Shown: positions 46,898 through 58,556 of the stretch, one piece after another | Position numbering within the stretch: the first letter of the stretch is position 1 | Layout of the letters: every line of letters starts with the position of its first letter | DNA from: Adiantum capillus-veneris | Lineage: Eukaryota; Streptophyta; Polypodiopsida; Polypodiales; Pteridaceae | Assembly (NCBI GenBank): GCA_014529385.2 | Contig: CM043955.1 | Span: 137,475,608 to 137,539,607 of the forward strand | Direction: 5' to 3' | DNA length: 64,000 nt | Notes under the pieces: generated by a model | Told to the model about the DNA's origin: nothing | Seen by the model: the letters and a program-made list of their open reading frames with translations, nothing else | The model's database searches: none | Position numbers and translations under genes: made by a program

Positions 46898-47657
46898 GCG
46901 GCAAGGATCTGCTACGGGAAGGTGAGATCTGCGAGGTTTGGGGATTCTATTGCAGAAATTGACTGCTGAAAACTGAAAACGCCGAGTCTAGGGCTGATTC
47001 CGTCGCGAAAATCTGCAAAAACGCTGAGGTGGACCTGCAAACCAAAAACGCTAGGGACTGAAATCTATCTTTGCTGAGGAAACTGCTAACGCTAGGGTTG
47101 ATCTGCTGTCACTGGGGAATCTGCTATCGCTAGGGCTGATCTGCTGTGTCTTGTGGTCGCCGAGGCTGATCTGCAATGCAAAAAAGCCAAGGGCTGATTT
47201 GTGGTTGCAAAACGCTAGGTCCTTGCTGCTGTGTTGCAAAAACGCTAGGCCTGTTGCGGTCCTGCTGAGAAGGTGCCTGTTGAACCGAAGTTCCTACTGC
47301 CTCTTCTGCCAGAACGTGCTAGCACTAAGTTTTCTTATATACAAGCTTAGCAAAATTGCCCTACCCAGTTCCCAACAAAAATCACTTAAAATTAATAAGT
47401 GAAAAATGTCAAAAATAGGAAAAATAGGTCTATGCACTGTAAAAATGCTCTTGATGGGTTCTGATGGAAATCTAATGATTATGTTGTGTGCAACCAGAGG
47501 ATATGCATCTACTCTAAGTGTCTGGACATGCACGGTCTGCGAACAGACTCACAAAAGTGCCAGATCACTTCCTATTCTAGACTGACTTGACTGAACTGAA
47601 CCCTGGTCGTGTTGTAGCTTGTCCACGTACACATAGGGTTAAATGTGTCACGTGACG
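46898..47657 (-). repeat. L LTR, 5' LTR of the inserted element (inner part missing)
   Basis: Collinear with 43806-44563 and highly similar. Its outermost base has changed (CG instead of TG at the start). At about 46898 the match stops at a CT-rich run, so about 490 bp of LTR plus the primer site are replaced by other sequence. Confidence 0.85.
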
Positions 47658-47662
47658 CAGCA

Positions 47663-48600
47663 TAATCATCAGCATGGCATTCAGTACCCATCATGAACAT
47701 TTTAAAGAGCATAGACCCCTTTTTTCCCATAATACACATTTTTCACTTATTTATTAATAAATGACTTTTGTTGGAAAAGTAAGTAGGGCAAATTGCTAAG
47801 GAAATATAAAAGAAACCCAGTGGTCACTCAATAGAAGCAAAAGCAGCAAAAGGAGCTCAGGCAACTTGGAGTGCATCTTCTCAGCAAGACCGGCAGGAAA
47901 CCTAGCGTTTTCAGTCCACCGAACCTAGCGTTTTTGCATTTGCAGATCAGCCTAGCGTTTAAGCAAACTTAAGTAGATCAGCCCTAGCATTTTCTAGACT
48001 TGCAGATAGATCAGCGTTTTCAGTTTTCAGTTTTCAGCCATCTACATTTGCAGATTTAGCCATAGCCTCGCAGATCTCACCTACCTGTAGCAGATCCTTC
48101 GTCAAGTCAGCCGGCGTTTACAGTTTCAGCCCGTTGTTTTTAGATTTCAGCATCTACGTTTTCAGCACATCGTCGTCGAGTCGTCATCATCGCCATCCTC
48201 CTCGACATAGTGTCAATACTCAGCAAAAAGTCAACATTTTGTAGATTTCAGCATTTCAGCCCTAGCGTTTTCAGTTTTCAGCCCGTCGTCATCATTGTCA
48301 TCAACATCGTCGGCAAGTCCATTGCATCTAGACCATTGTACCATATTTGTGCAACCTATAGCATAGACCTCTCTCGCTATAGAGAGGGGGGTTTGAGAAC
48401 CGTCTGGTGTCGTATTCTTCTCTCTCTTTCTCTCAGTCTCAACACCTTTATTCACACTAGCATTCACTTTGTTCGTGATCACTGCACTCTCTCACTAAAG
48501 AACGGAAGGCTCTCCCTTCCGTAAGTAAAAAGAACCCTTGAGCACAGTTCGGAGCACTCATCTTGAGCAATATCAACATTCACTTCCGCTGCACCTTACA
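47663..48600 (+). repeat. L-family LTR, plus orientation, 3' portion
   Basis: Continues the LTR interrupted at 43319: the acatttttcacttattta block, a TATA-like aaatataaaag near 47803, many gcgttttcag words, then gaacggaaggctctccc and the terminal CACCTTACA. It is followed by a tRNA-iMet primer site, so it is the 5' LTR of a plus-strand element. Confidence 0.88.
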
Positions 48601-48601
48601 T

Positions 48602-48613
48602 TGGTATCAGAGC
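48602..48613 (+). other. L element primer binding site (tRNA-iMet)
   Basis: TGGTATCAGAGC, the standard initiator-Met priming sequence, one base after the LTR end. Confidence 0.92.
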
Positions 48614-49007
48614 TTTGACAGTGTCCTGTATCACTCAAGGAAAGAACCACAAGAAATTTTTTGCTTTTTGCAATCGCACGTAACCCAAGTCCACTTGGGC
48701 ATGTTGATTCCTAATCATATTTTTGAAGAGTGACAGGTAATCCAAGAATGAAGGGCTTGTTCAGCCTCCTCTTGTTCCTCTTTTCACTCATTGAGAGCGG
48801 ACCGTGCACTTAGCAGCCTGCCAATCGACATGAGGTTGGAAAAAGCAACTTTGGTGTGAGCGCAAGGCCGCCAATGGGTGCGCCCACAGAGAAGAGTCGA
48901 GCTCGGGTAAGAGACAAGCCTTCTCAAACGCCGATTGCAAGCTAAAGAACTCAAGAACCTCAAGAACCCAAGTTTCTCGAGAACTTAATTACCCAAGATC
49001 TCAACGT

Positions 49008-49580
49008 ATGGTCATCACCAGAAGCGAAATGGATACTTTGCGTGAAGGTGATGAAAGTGAAGATGGTGACGAAGAAGTTTCCCCACCAGGAGGATTTTTT
49101 TATGATCCTCCCCATCCCCATCTACGCCACGGGTTGCACCAAATCCTATGGAGGCTTTGGTCAAGTCGATGATGGACATGATGCTACAACAAGCGCCGCC
49201 TTGGATTGCGAGCGCAAAGAAAGAAAGGCAGTCTTGGAGCGTAAGCATGAACAAACGCGCTTGGCGGCTGAAGAAAGAAAGGCAGCCTTGGAGCGTGAGC
49301 GTGAACAAACGCGCTTGGCAGCTGAAGAAAGAAAGGCAGCTATGGATCTTGAGCGTCAACAAGCACACGAAGCCCAACGCATAGCGGCCGAAGAAAGGGG
49401 AGCGGCCTTGGGAGGCGCAGAGAGACCAACGCATGCAATAGTTGGTCCTGAAGGTGCTCACCTCGAAATCCGAGTTGATCAAAGATGTGGGCAGTTTCTC
49501 AGGTAGCACAAGTAGAGATGCAAACTCCAACAATCCAGTCACTGAGAAGTTGACGTTCAATAAGTATGACCGTAAGATGG
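49008..49580 (+). pseudogene. L element Gag, N-terminal part
   Basis: Begins MVITRSEMDTLREGDESEDG about 400 bp after the primer site. It then shifts into a frame with three copies of an 18-residue charged repeat (ERKAALEREREQTRLAAE type; 54-bp units starting at 49219, 49273 and 49327), which should form a coiled coil. A last shifted stretch ends EKLTFNKYDRKMD, the usual entry into gypsy capsid. There the sequence breaks off and minus-strand chromovirus gag begins. Frameshifts make it non-functional. Confidence 0.7.
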
Positions 49581-50868
49581 ATCTAATCTTCTCTTGAAGA
49601 CTCTTGCCCTCTTGAGGTGGATACTATCCTGTCAATAGGATAAATCAATGAGCTTGCATGCATTCCAAATCCTTGCCTTAGCATGTCCCATAAGTCTCTG
49701 AATAGAGTCAGACGTCTAGGTTAGACAATACTCTTGAATCTCTTTTGTCAATCCACAACAAAACCACTCAATCTCGTCTCCAAAGTAATCATCCAAAACG
49801 AAGACACTTGCAAATAAGTATCCTAAAACCTCTAGCAGTAGTCATCCAATGTATCTTTCTTAGTCATTCTCAAGTGATGCCAAGCCATGATGACATCTCT
49901 TTCATATTCGTCTGATATCCAAGTCGACCTAGAAATCTTCTTGAATTTTACCCACGTTGCAGGTGGCGCTATATGTAACAATAGAGTAGACCACCATGTA
50001 TGTGCAGTTCTTTTCAAGTAGGATGCCGCCCTTCGCACCTTTGAATGTTCCATGAACCAACCTCTAAAGAAGGCCACGTCAAACTCTTGTACAAACTCGT
50101 GGGCTCAATGGGTGTCCCGGTGCCTGAAAACGTCTCAAAACATAACGGCATGACCCCCTTCCTTGAACTCCTTGGTTTTCTTACTCATCTGTTCACTATC
50201 AGAAGAGGACGAGCTCTCCTCCTCCGAACTGCTAGATGGCCTCCCATGACTTCTAGACTTTTTCACAAATCTACTTCTCTTGCTTTTTCTCCGCTTCTTC
50301 CACCTTTTCTCATCCTCCCTGGAACTAGAGGACGACAAATTGTTGGAACTCTTTGAAGACGAAGAAAAATTTGAGTATCCTCGAAACGAGCATGCTTCTT
50401 GGATCTGCTTGCCACCTCAAAACTCGACTTCCGGCCCAAATAACCAGGCAAATCCATCGATTTCCTCTTCTCCCTAGAGTGCTTCAAGCATTTCATTATC
50501 TGGTTCATCTTCTTGTCAAGAACTCTGTCTAGCTCTTTCTGCGAGTACAGTTTTTTGGACTGGTCTGTGCTTTCAACTTTCTTCCCGACCTCAGAGGAGA
50601 ATCAATGGCCTATTGCCATCTCGAGTGAATCTCATCCATCGGGTACTTCTTCAAGTGTTTCGCAAATTGGGTCTCTAGAGTACTTCATCAATCTTTCCAC
50701 ACACGTGTCAACCTGCAATCAACTTTTGTACTCCGCTCTTTCAAACTTCCCCGTTGAAAATTTGCCCAATTCTTCATTCTTTTCTTCAGTTCCCACGCAT
50801 GGTTTCAACTTTTCTTTGCCTTCCCGATGAGAGGTGTGATCCCTGTCGGCTTCTCCACGAGAACCCAT
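49580..50868 (-). pseudogene. Chromovirus Gag, second copy (truncated)
   Basis: Minus-strand frames from an ATG at 50868 (MGSRGEADRDHTS) run through KKMNQIMKCLKH, a Ser-rich stretch (SSSSEEESSSSSDSEQM) and a capsid core: FFRGWFMEHSKVRRAASYL, RTAHTWWSTLLLH, MAWHHLRMTKKDTLDDYC. It is the same family as the gag at 58557-59799. Several stops and shifts are present and the copy ends within capsid at about 49580, with no pol and no 3' LTR. Confidence 0.8.
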
Positions 50869-51094
50869 GTGTGATTTTGGGTTCTTTATGGCTTATGCCC
50901 CATAAGACAAAGCAATGAAAACGGGGAGCACGCCCGATGCGCAATGGACTAAGGGTGGGAGTGGCTAATAAGTCCGGGGTCAGGACACGAAGATTCTTTC
51001 ACAAACAAAATCTTGTCTGCTCTGTCAAATTCTCATTGAGAACCTACGTGCTACAGATGGAATCGGATCCTTCGTAGAAGAAGAATCTTTTTGA

Positions 51095-51106
51095 GCCCTG
51101 ATACCA
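51095..51106 (-). other. Primer binding site of the truncated chromovirus copy
   Basis: TGGTATCAGGGC on the minus strand, one mismatch to the initiator-Met site. Confidence 0.8.
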
Positions 51107-51756
51107 CTCTTACAAGCTTGGACACTCCAAACGAGAAATCAATAGCAACACACGAACAGAAACTTTAGAGAGAGAGAGAGCCAACACAGCACGGCGGAGT
51201 TCCGCGCCCAAAAGCACTAGCCCCAAGGACATGCGCCCCTTTCGGTATTTCTTTATTATTGATCACTACAAAGTACAACTCCTGAGGGTCCTCTTTTCTC
51301 AGACTCTGCGTCCATATGCTCTGCAAAGTGAAAGGCCCAAGGGCTCTTTTATTCTTATAGGGATGCCCAAAAGCAGAGCCCCAAAAGCATCGATCAAAAG
51401 CACTTTGACCCAAAAGCATCTGATCCCAAAAGCTAGCACTAAAGCTACCACGTCATCAGCCCAACGCAAATCGTGGAAATCCATATAGCCTACCATGTGG
51501 CACCAGCAGCGCAAAATGCAAAAAAGTCTGTATTGTCTTGCAACGTCATCGTACAGATTGCCACGTCAGCATGTCAGCACTATTTACGAAAATCTCTCAC
51601 AAAGTCCAAGCTTTCGTCTTTTAGGGTTCTGGGCCCACGACCAATGCTTAATAAGTTCTTTTCAGCTCATAGGCCCACAGCCCATCTTCTCGGTTCAGTT
51701 TTTCTTGTCTAGTCGGCCATTTCTCTTCCAGTTGGGTATGCCACGTCATCACTTTG

Positions 51757-51760
<4 letters not shown>
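51107..51760 (-). repeat. 5' LTR of the truncated chromovirus copy
   Basis: Starts GTCACAAAGTGATGACGTGG on the minus strand and ends around GTGTCCAAGCTTGTAAGAG. It is clearly related to the LTRs at 54293-54941 and 59863-60526 but much more diverged, and it lacks their internal (TC)n. Its outer edge is a (TC)35 run. Confidence 0.8.

Positions 51761-51830
<70 letters not shown>
51761..51830. repeat. (TC)35 microsatellite
   Basis: Seventy bases of uninterrupted TC directly at the outer edge of the truncated chromovirus LTR. Confidence 0.97.
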
Positions 51831-51833
<3 letters not shown>

Positions 51834-52794
51834 ACTTTATGTATTGAACTAAATTTTAATGTAATAAACAAATACCGCGAGGGGTGGTATCTAGGAGAGG
51901 AACTGGACATGCGAAACGTTTCAGCCCCGAAACATTTCATGGCCGAAATGGGGTGTTTCACCCCAAAAAGTCTCAGCCACTATGAAGGCTTGGTGAAACG
52001 CCTGACTGAAACGCCACTATACATTATGCATGTATGTATATGTATTGAAAAATAGTTGTATGAAATGTCAAACATCACACGTGTATTCTAGATCAATAGT
52101 AGGATTCAGATCTGCTTGTAGTAGACAAAAGGCACATGCCCTATTCCATTTTTCAACCTTATAATTCATAAACATTAAAAGAGAAAATATGATTTTTTTA
52201 TGGCTAAGTTAGCCATCACACTGAGACTGCGTTGATGTTATGGGGTTCCGTAACAATAGAGCATAGAGAATAATTAACACTAAAGCTTTCCATTAATGTA
52301 CAGTAAACTTTCCTTAAAGACGCGGGTTACTGCAGATTACTAAAGGCACTGAACAAAAACTGAAACACGGAAACTCAAAGAATACCATGGAAATATAGAG
52401 AACTTGGTTCTTCTTCTTTCTTCGTTCATGTGCCTTACAACTATGCCGTACAAAACATTTTTATTTCCCCATGAAGAGGCATGTTCATTTCCCATTACAA
52501 ATCCTGACCACGTACTGAAAAACTACAAAAACCAAACTGTAAATATAGAACCTACTAGACTTTAACACGTGGCACAGCCCGGTGGCCAAAAAGTTTTTCA
52601 AAGTCAAAACTTTTGATTTGAATCCCATAAATCCCTTGACCCATCAAAATCAGGTATTGGTAAGTTCTTCCACATGGATTGCAGTACCTGGAACCAAATC
52701 CAAGATGTATTCACATATTAAAGTTACCACCTTTTCCATTTTCAAAACCCTTCAGTGTTTAAAAACACTTTTGTTTAGTCAATCATGCATATTG
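51831..52794. other. No gene seen; gaaac/gtttc-rich patch at 51909-52015
   Basis: The patch repeats gaaacgtttca, gaaacatttca, gtgtttcacccc and gaaacgcc in both orientations over about 100 bp. The rest is featureless. A weak B-box-like gatttgaatccc at 52615-52626 is not enough to call a SINE. Confidence 0.4.
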
Positions 52795-54050
52795 CTACCT
52801 TTGGTCCCCTGAGGGCTCCCCCAAAGAGTAAGCACTTTCAATCATTACCACATCCCCTAATTGCTGTGCCTTCAAGTTCTCAACTTCTTCTGAATTCTTT
52901 TCATGATTTACTCCCAAGCTTTTACCTTGAACCTGAACCGATTTTTCCCCTAATATTTCTTGAACCACTTCTGCAATCCCTTGTTTTGCTTCAGCTTCCC
53001 CTCTTGTAGTCTCCTCAACATATTGTTGTACCTCTTCCATATCCTTGCTCCTCTCATTAAATCTTGTTGTCTTGCAACCTCTACCAAAGTAAAAAGATCA
53101 TGTTCAGTTGCAGTCCCCTGCATGTTTCCTATATCTGTGTCCTATCCCTGAGCTGCAACTTGCATGTTTCTTGGTTGTTGTGTTTGATTTTAGCTCTACC
53201 ATCTACTCAGCATTTGCCACTTCTTTTGTAAAAATTTGGTGAGATTTGTTCCCAAGGAGAATAATTTCTTCTTCAATTCCACCCAAACTTGTTCACCTTG
53301 CTTTCTCACCTCTGACTTCAAAACATCTACTTCTTGTGTGGACAAATACCATCCATCCAGGTCAATGTCATCCTCACATACTTCCCTAAGCTTTGTTTCC
53401 AGCTCTTTGCATGCTTGTACCTTGCTCAATAAAATACCATTTTCTGAATACAACTTTGAGTGATCAGAACTCAGCAAATGCATTTGTTCACTTAATGCCT
53501 CTAATCACTTGTCTCTCGATTCCTGAAATTTCTCTGCAGTGCTTTCCCTTCTGTGCAAATGTGTTTTATAAAAAGTGACAACATTTGGCTTTCTTCAAGT
53601 CTTCTCTCAAAGCAGCTATAGACTATCCATGTCCTGAATTAACTTTGCATCCTCTTCAGATCTTTTTGACACTTCCTGCAACTCTGAAATTTGTCCTTGC
53701 AATTGAAACTTCTCTCTTTGCAACACAATGTAGTCCTTGACCAATGAAATTCTTCACTAATTCCAAAGCTTTGTATGCATGTGCAAGTCCAATCTGACAA
53801 TCAAACCTAATTTCTCCCCTTTTCCAATTGCAAGTAAAGTGCCTTTGAATTCTTCAGTTTCCTGCAAGTCTAGCTTTCTCCTTTTCAGCTTCAACGATGG
53901 TTTTACATAAAAACTTTTCTTCTTAACATACAGCTCTATGTTCAACCTTTGAAACAACAGGTTTGCCCATCTAATTTTCCTACCCTTTTTTGCTCCATGA
54001 AGGATAGCATAATTCTTTTTTGAAATATACTCCAGTTTCACCAACAAACA
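52795..54050 (-). pseudogene. Decayed coiled-coil coding region, unknown family
   Basis: Several minus-strand frames look like one former long protein. From 54047: KLEYISKKNYAILHGAKKG, then a Lys-rich part ending KLDLQETEEFKGTLLAIGKG. After a shift: KDYIVLQREKFQLQGQISEL and RSEEDAKLIQDM. From 53483: KVQACKELETKLREV and DGWYLSTQEVDVLKSEVRK. From 53040: EEVQQYVEETTRGEAEAKQG. Heptad-like spacing suggests coiled coil. Stops and shifts separate the parts. I do not recognise it; an element structural protein or a host gene fragment are both possible. Confidence 0.4.
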
Positions 54051-54170
54051 AACCCTGTCAAGGTACCATTTAATCTGTTGGTTCCTGAATGTGTTCTACA
54101 TTTTGAAATAGGGTAATAATTCTTGTTACCGTGTGCTTGCCCAATCGTCCGAGGCTTTACCCACTTAATT

Positions 54171-54292
54171 TGTTGGAATTACGGCTGCAGGAAAACACAC
54201 AGCTTGGAGAAGACGAAGGAAGCTCAGGGCACACAACAAAGAGTATATTACTTAGTGTACAATGGAAAGATAGATAGCCCTAAAGTGATGGA
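54171..54292 (-). repeat. Gag-only element 3' LTR, first part (split by the chromovirus)
   Basis: Matches 61998-62120 closely (tgttggaatta, then cacacagcttggagaag, then gagtatattacttagtgt). It is interrupted after ATGGA and continues at 60532. Confidence 0.85.
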
Positions 54293-54627
54293 TGTAACGG
54301 ACTTGGGACACTCCAAGTCGAGAATCTACCGCGACACCACAAATAATCACTTCAAAATGGTTTACAGTTCACGATTGATTCGACACTAACGGTGGAGTTC
54401 CGTGCCTAGAGATATTGGCCCCAAGGACTGGCGCCCCTTTCGGTATTTCTTTTTGTATTAATCTGTGTTCAAAGTACAAGAGTGTAGGCAGGCGCTCACA
54501 CTCAAACTCTACGTCCAAATGCTCTGAGTTGTGAGGCCCTCCCCACATATTTAAAGATTACAAGGGATGCTAAAAGCAGAGCCCCTAAAAGCTGAAAATC
54601 AAAAGCCTTCTAAAAATAAAGCATCAA

Positions 54628-54696
<69 letters not shown>

Positions 54697-54941
54697 AAAA
54701 TAAAGCAAGACTTGCGTAGCCAAAAGCTGTAAAAACAGCGCTGAAAAATCTGCCGCGATTTGCGGGCTGCCACGTCAGCAACAGTACGGAATTCCGTGGT
54801 ATGCGCTGCTTTTTCCGGGCAGTCCATACAGTCATGCCACGTTAGCATTTCGCGTAATTTCCGGTGCTGGCCAACCTGCAATCCATGCTAGGAGAGGATG
54901 TGTGTGTGTGTACTGGGCAACCACGTCACCAATTTGTGACA
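54293..54941 (-). repeat. Chromovirus 3' LTR
   Basis: 649 bp, TGTCACAAATTGGTGACG...CCGTTACA on the minus strand, with a (TC)n run at about 54631-54692. It is similar to 59863-60526, with scattered differences. Confidence 0.92.
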
Positions 54942-54957
54942 TACCCCCCTCTTTAAA
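54942..54957 (-). other. Chromovirus polypurine tract
   Basis: Minus-strand TTTAAAGAGGGGGGTA immediately precedes the 3' LTR start. Confidence 0.88.
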
Positions 54958-55559
54958 GCATTGTAATTGCCCTCGATTACGCTTGCAAAACAGACAAAAG
55001 CCATAAACTGTCTTAGCAGACATTGACTGTGAGTACCTACGCACTAGGAACACACATCTAGCACATGTACCAATCGACAGTCACATCACACGACATCACT
55101 AGACATCACAGGACATCACATGACAAATCACATTCAACATTCATTCGGATCTCAGACCATGATTTATCGGCAATGCAATTAGCAATCGCATCTAGATCCA
55201 CTCAGACCTCAAAGATGCCCGATTGATTAATCCCTATTGCAACCATGTCTATCAAGATCATTCAGACCAAAATGCTGCAATCATTTCGTCTATTAGTTCC
55301 TGCACTTAAAAACAAGTCGAGAACAAATCAGTTTCATATTCGGGAATTCCATTTCATAAAGTCATACAGCAGAATACTGTTAGCTCTCAGTATCCCTGAA
55401 GCTCAAAGAGACATCAATGACTCTAGTATTCTAAAATCGAGGCATCTGTTGACAAAAGAGCGGAGTAACTCCCCTCTTGTGCACACCCACTGCACCAGAT
55501 CTCCGGCCAAGCTGAATTCGGGGTTCCATTTGGAATAGACTATGCTAAATCAAAAGCTT
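54958..55559 (-). other. Chromovirus 3' noncoding region
   Basis: Sequence between the end of the chromodomain and the polypurine tract. It contains a run of aca-tcacacgacatcac words (about 55076-55125) but no further reading frame of note. Confidence 0.5.
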
Positions 55560-58556
55560 CAAGGTAAAGTTTCACAATCTGAGGAGTATCTGCTAGGTCC
55601 TCCTCCTCCATCCACTTCGCATCCAATGCAGGATAGTTCTTGAATTTAACCAAGAACCGCCCTTATTCTTTCTGTCCTTATGTGCCAAAATCTATTCAGG
55701 AACAAGGATCTCCTCGTTTTCTTCCACTTCAGGTTGCTCATCAAACTCCCCATCTTCGGGCACATCACCTTTGAAAGGTTTCAAGAGACTCACATGAAAT
55801 GCATTGTGAATCCTCCAAGTGTCAGGCAGTTTCAGTCGAAAGGAGACATCATTGATCTTTCCGAAGATCTGGAAAGATCCATAGTATCTCATACTAAGCT
55901 TTGGAAAAAGCCTCTCCTTTCCCTTCTTCTTTCTCAGGCGTGCCTTCTCAAAACGTAAGAGCACCCAATCACTCCTTCAATTTCAAATCACGATGATGGC
56001 GATCTGCTGCCTTTTTCTATCTTTCCTGAGATTTCTGCAAAGCCTCGCGGACCTTGGCAAAAGCTGTGTCTAAGTTGCGCGTATACTCATCAGCTTCAAA
56101 AATCTTATCTTTCGTGCTTAGGAAGGGTGGAACCTTCGCCACACCTTCAATAATCTCAAATGGCGCCTTCCCCGTCGAAGAGTGTATCGTGTTGTTGTAG
56201 GTAAATTCCACCAAAGATAGATACTTTTCCCATTGTGTCTCCTGATCTAAGATGTAAGACGTCAATAAATCTAAAACCACTGAGTAGGCTATCTCAGATT
56301 GCCCGTCAGTCTACGGGTGGAGAGATGACGAGAACTGCCACCGCGTGCCAATGTTCTCCCAAATTGCCTTCCAAAACAAACTCGTAAATCTGGGGTCCCT
56401 GTCGAAGACAATCGTCTTAGGCATGCCATGTAATCTGAAAATCTGGGCCACAAACAGTCTCGCTAAATGATCTGGCTTGACTGTTTTCTTCACTGAAATG
56501 AAATGAGCCTGCTTGCTAAATCTGTCAATAACAGTCCAGATACCATCGTGACCACTCTGTGTTCTCGGGAGATCAAAAATGAAATCCATTGCAATACTTT
56601 CCCAAGGGGCCGGTATGGGCAAAGGCTGTAACAATCCCTATGCTTTATGCTTGTCAAACTTGACCTTCAGGAATACCAAGCAGCTCGTCCACATCCTTCT
56701 TGAGTCTCAGCCAAAAGAAGTATCTCTCTACCCCTTTCAAGATGGTAGCAATGCGGCGGTGACCCGTAAAAGGCGGACAGTGGCATTCCGTCATAACCTT
56801 TTCCCTCAACGGCTGTGTAACGCACAACATGGTTTTCCTCATCAAGTAGCCATCCCGAATGGAATATCCCGCTACAGTCTCCCCATCCTGTATCCATGTG
56901 AAAACGTCTGCAAAATCCGTATCTGTGGCATATTGATCGACCATATTCTCGAAGCTCCTATGGTGAATCGCAGAAATAGCCAGAACCAACGGCTTCCGAG
57001 ACAAAGCATCTGCCACCAAATTCTTCTGTCCCTGAACATGGACAATCTGGAAGTGAAACTGTGACAAGATGTTCGCCCACCGCATCTGCTTTTCCGATAG
57101 CAAGTAGCGATGGTCTGTAAAGACATTAAAATCCGCTCCGAGTAGGTAATGCCCCCAATGAGTAAGAGCATGGATAACCGCCAAAAGCTCTCTCTCATAA
57201 ATCTGTGCTGTCAATTCCGGCCTTGAGAACAATCGGCTCTCGTAAGCAATGACATGACCTTCTTGCATTAAGACCGCACCCATACTACGACCACAAGCAT
57301 CACAATATGCTTCAAAGACTTCTACAAGTCCGGCAAAGTCAAAACTCATCCCGTAGTCAATTTCTCTTTCAATGTCTGAAAGGCAGTCACCTCTATGGGT
57401 CCCCACGAGAAAGGGACTCCTTTCTGTGTCAAGATATGCAAAGGGGAAGCAACCTCTGCAAACTTTCTAATGAACCACCTATAGTACGAGCACAATCCCA
57501 AGAAGCTTCTAACTTCATGGACATTCTTCAAATCGGGCCAATCACGGATAGTCTCTATCTTGGCCGGATCCATCTGCACTCCTGCTGCTGACACAATGTG
57601 TCCCAAAAAGTGTATCTCTGGTAGGAAAAGTTCACTTTTCTTCGATTAATCACCAACTTGTGATCTCGTAATGCCTGAAAGACCTGAAGCAAATGTTCTC
57701 TATGTTCTGCCTCGTCCTTGGAGAAAACAATGATATCGTCAAAGAAAGTGCCAATAAATAGTCTATACTCTCAAAAAATCTTGTCCATCATCCGGTTAAA
57801 TGTCGCAGGAGCATTGGTTAGGCCAAAAGGCATCACCAAAAACTCAAATAACCCGAAAGTCGTCCGAAAGGCTCTCTTGTAGACATCTCTCGGCGCGATT
57901 CGGATCTGATGATATCCACTTTTCAAGTCGATCCTGTTAAAGCACGAGGATCCCTGAAGTCGGTCAAGTATATCATCAATTCTAGGAATCGGAAATCTGT
58001 TCTTGATGGTGATTTTGTGGAGAGCTCTATAATCGATGCACATTCTCCAAGATCCGTCTTTTTTCAAAACCAACAACACTGGAGAGCAATACGGTGAAGT
58101 ACTAGCCTGGACAAGACCCTTTTTCCAAGAGGTCTTTCACTTGGTTCATAATCTCTTCGTTCTAGGCTCGGCTCACACGATAAGGTGGTTGGTTCGGTGG
58201 TGTGTTTCCAGGTATCAGATCAATAGTATGATCTTCAAGACGAGCGGACGGTAACTCGCCTGGCAGGCCCTCTAAGAAGCAATCGGCATGAAAGTGGAGA
58301 AAATCTTGGCGTTCTTTATTAAGTTTAGACATATTTGTCCTATCCTCATCACTCAACTCTTTCATAAAGATCGAGTAAACAAACAAACTGGATTTCATTA
58401 ATTTTGAAATGGCCGAAGCCGATACAATAGGGACAGACTCGCCCTTAATTTTTACATCAAGTACAATGGTTCTGCCCTTCTCTGTGGTCAAAGTCACTTT
58501 CCTCGCCCAATAGTCGACCACGGCGTTGTTCTTGTGGTACCAAGGAATTCCCAAGA
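55560..58556 (-). pseudogene. Chromovirus Pol: protease end, RT, RNase H, integrase, chromodomain
   Basis: In order on the minus strand: protease end (LGIPWYHKNNAVVDYW), the link to RT (NTPPNQPPYRVSRA), RT ([43 protein letters not shown], and the catalytic box as F-F-D-D-I-I-V-F-S), the connection LGLCSYYRWFIRKFA, RNase H (FEAYCDACGRSMGAVL, FTDHRYLL, VADALSRKP), and integrase (HCPPFTGHRR; core MDFIFDLP, FDRDPRFTS, then a stop before TDGQSE). It continues to FHVSLLKPF and a chromodomain (ILAHKDRKNKGGSWL, shifted to FKNYPALDAKWMEE). Frames change at least four times. The D, D and E residues of the integrase are all still readable. The element once encoded a full set of enzymes. Confidence 0.92.

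Larger units (their letters stand above)
43320..47657 (-). mobile_element. L-family LTR element inserted into an L LTR in inverse orientation
   Basis: A minus-strand element with a full 3' LTR (43320-44563), a purine-rich tract directly before it, an internal region of about 2.3 kb and a 5' LTR whose inner part is missing or rearranged (46898-47657). CAGCA is duplicated at 43315-43319 and 47658-47662. The internal region holds only scraps of gag-like text near the 3' side, repeats and unidentified sequence. No pol domain. Confidence 0.85.

Noticed and set aside
52570-52640. tRNA-like or SINE head with a gatttgaatccc B-box-like word
   Set aside because: No convincing A box at the right distance and no cloverleaf.
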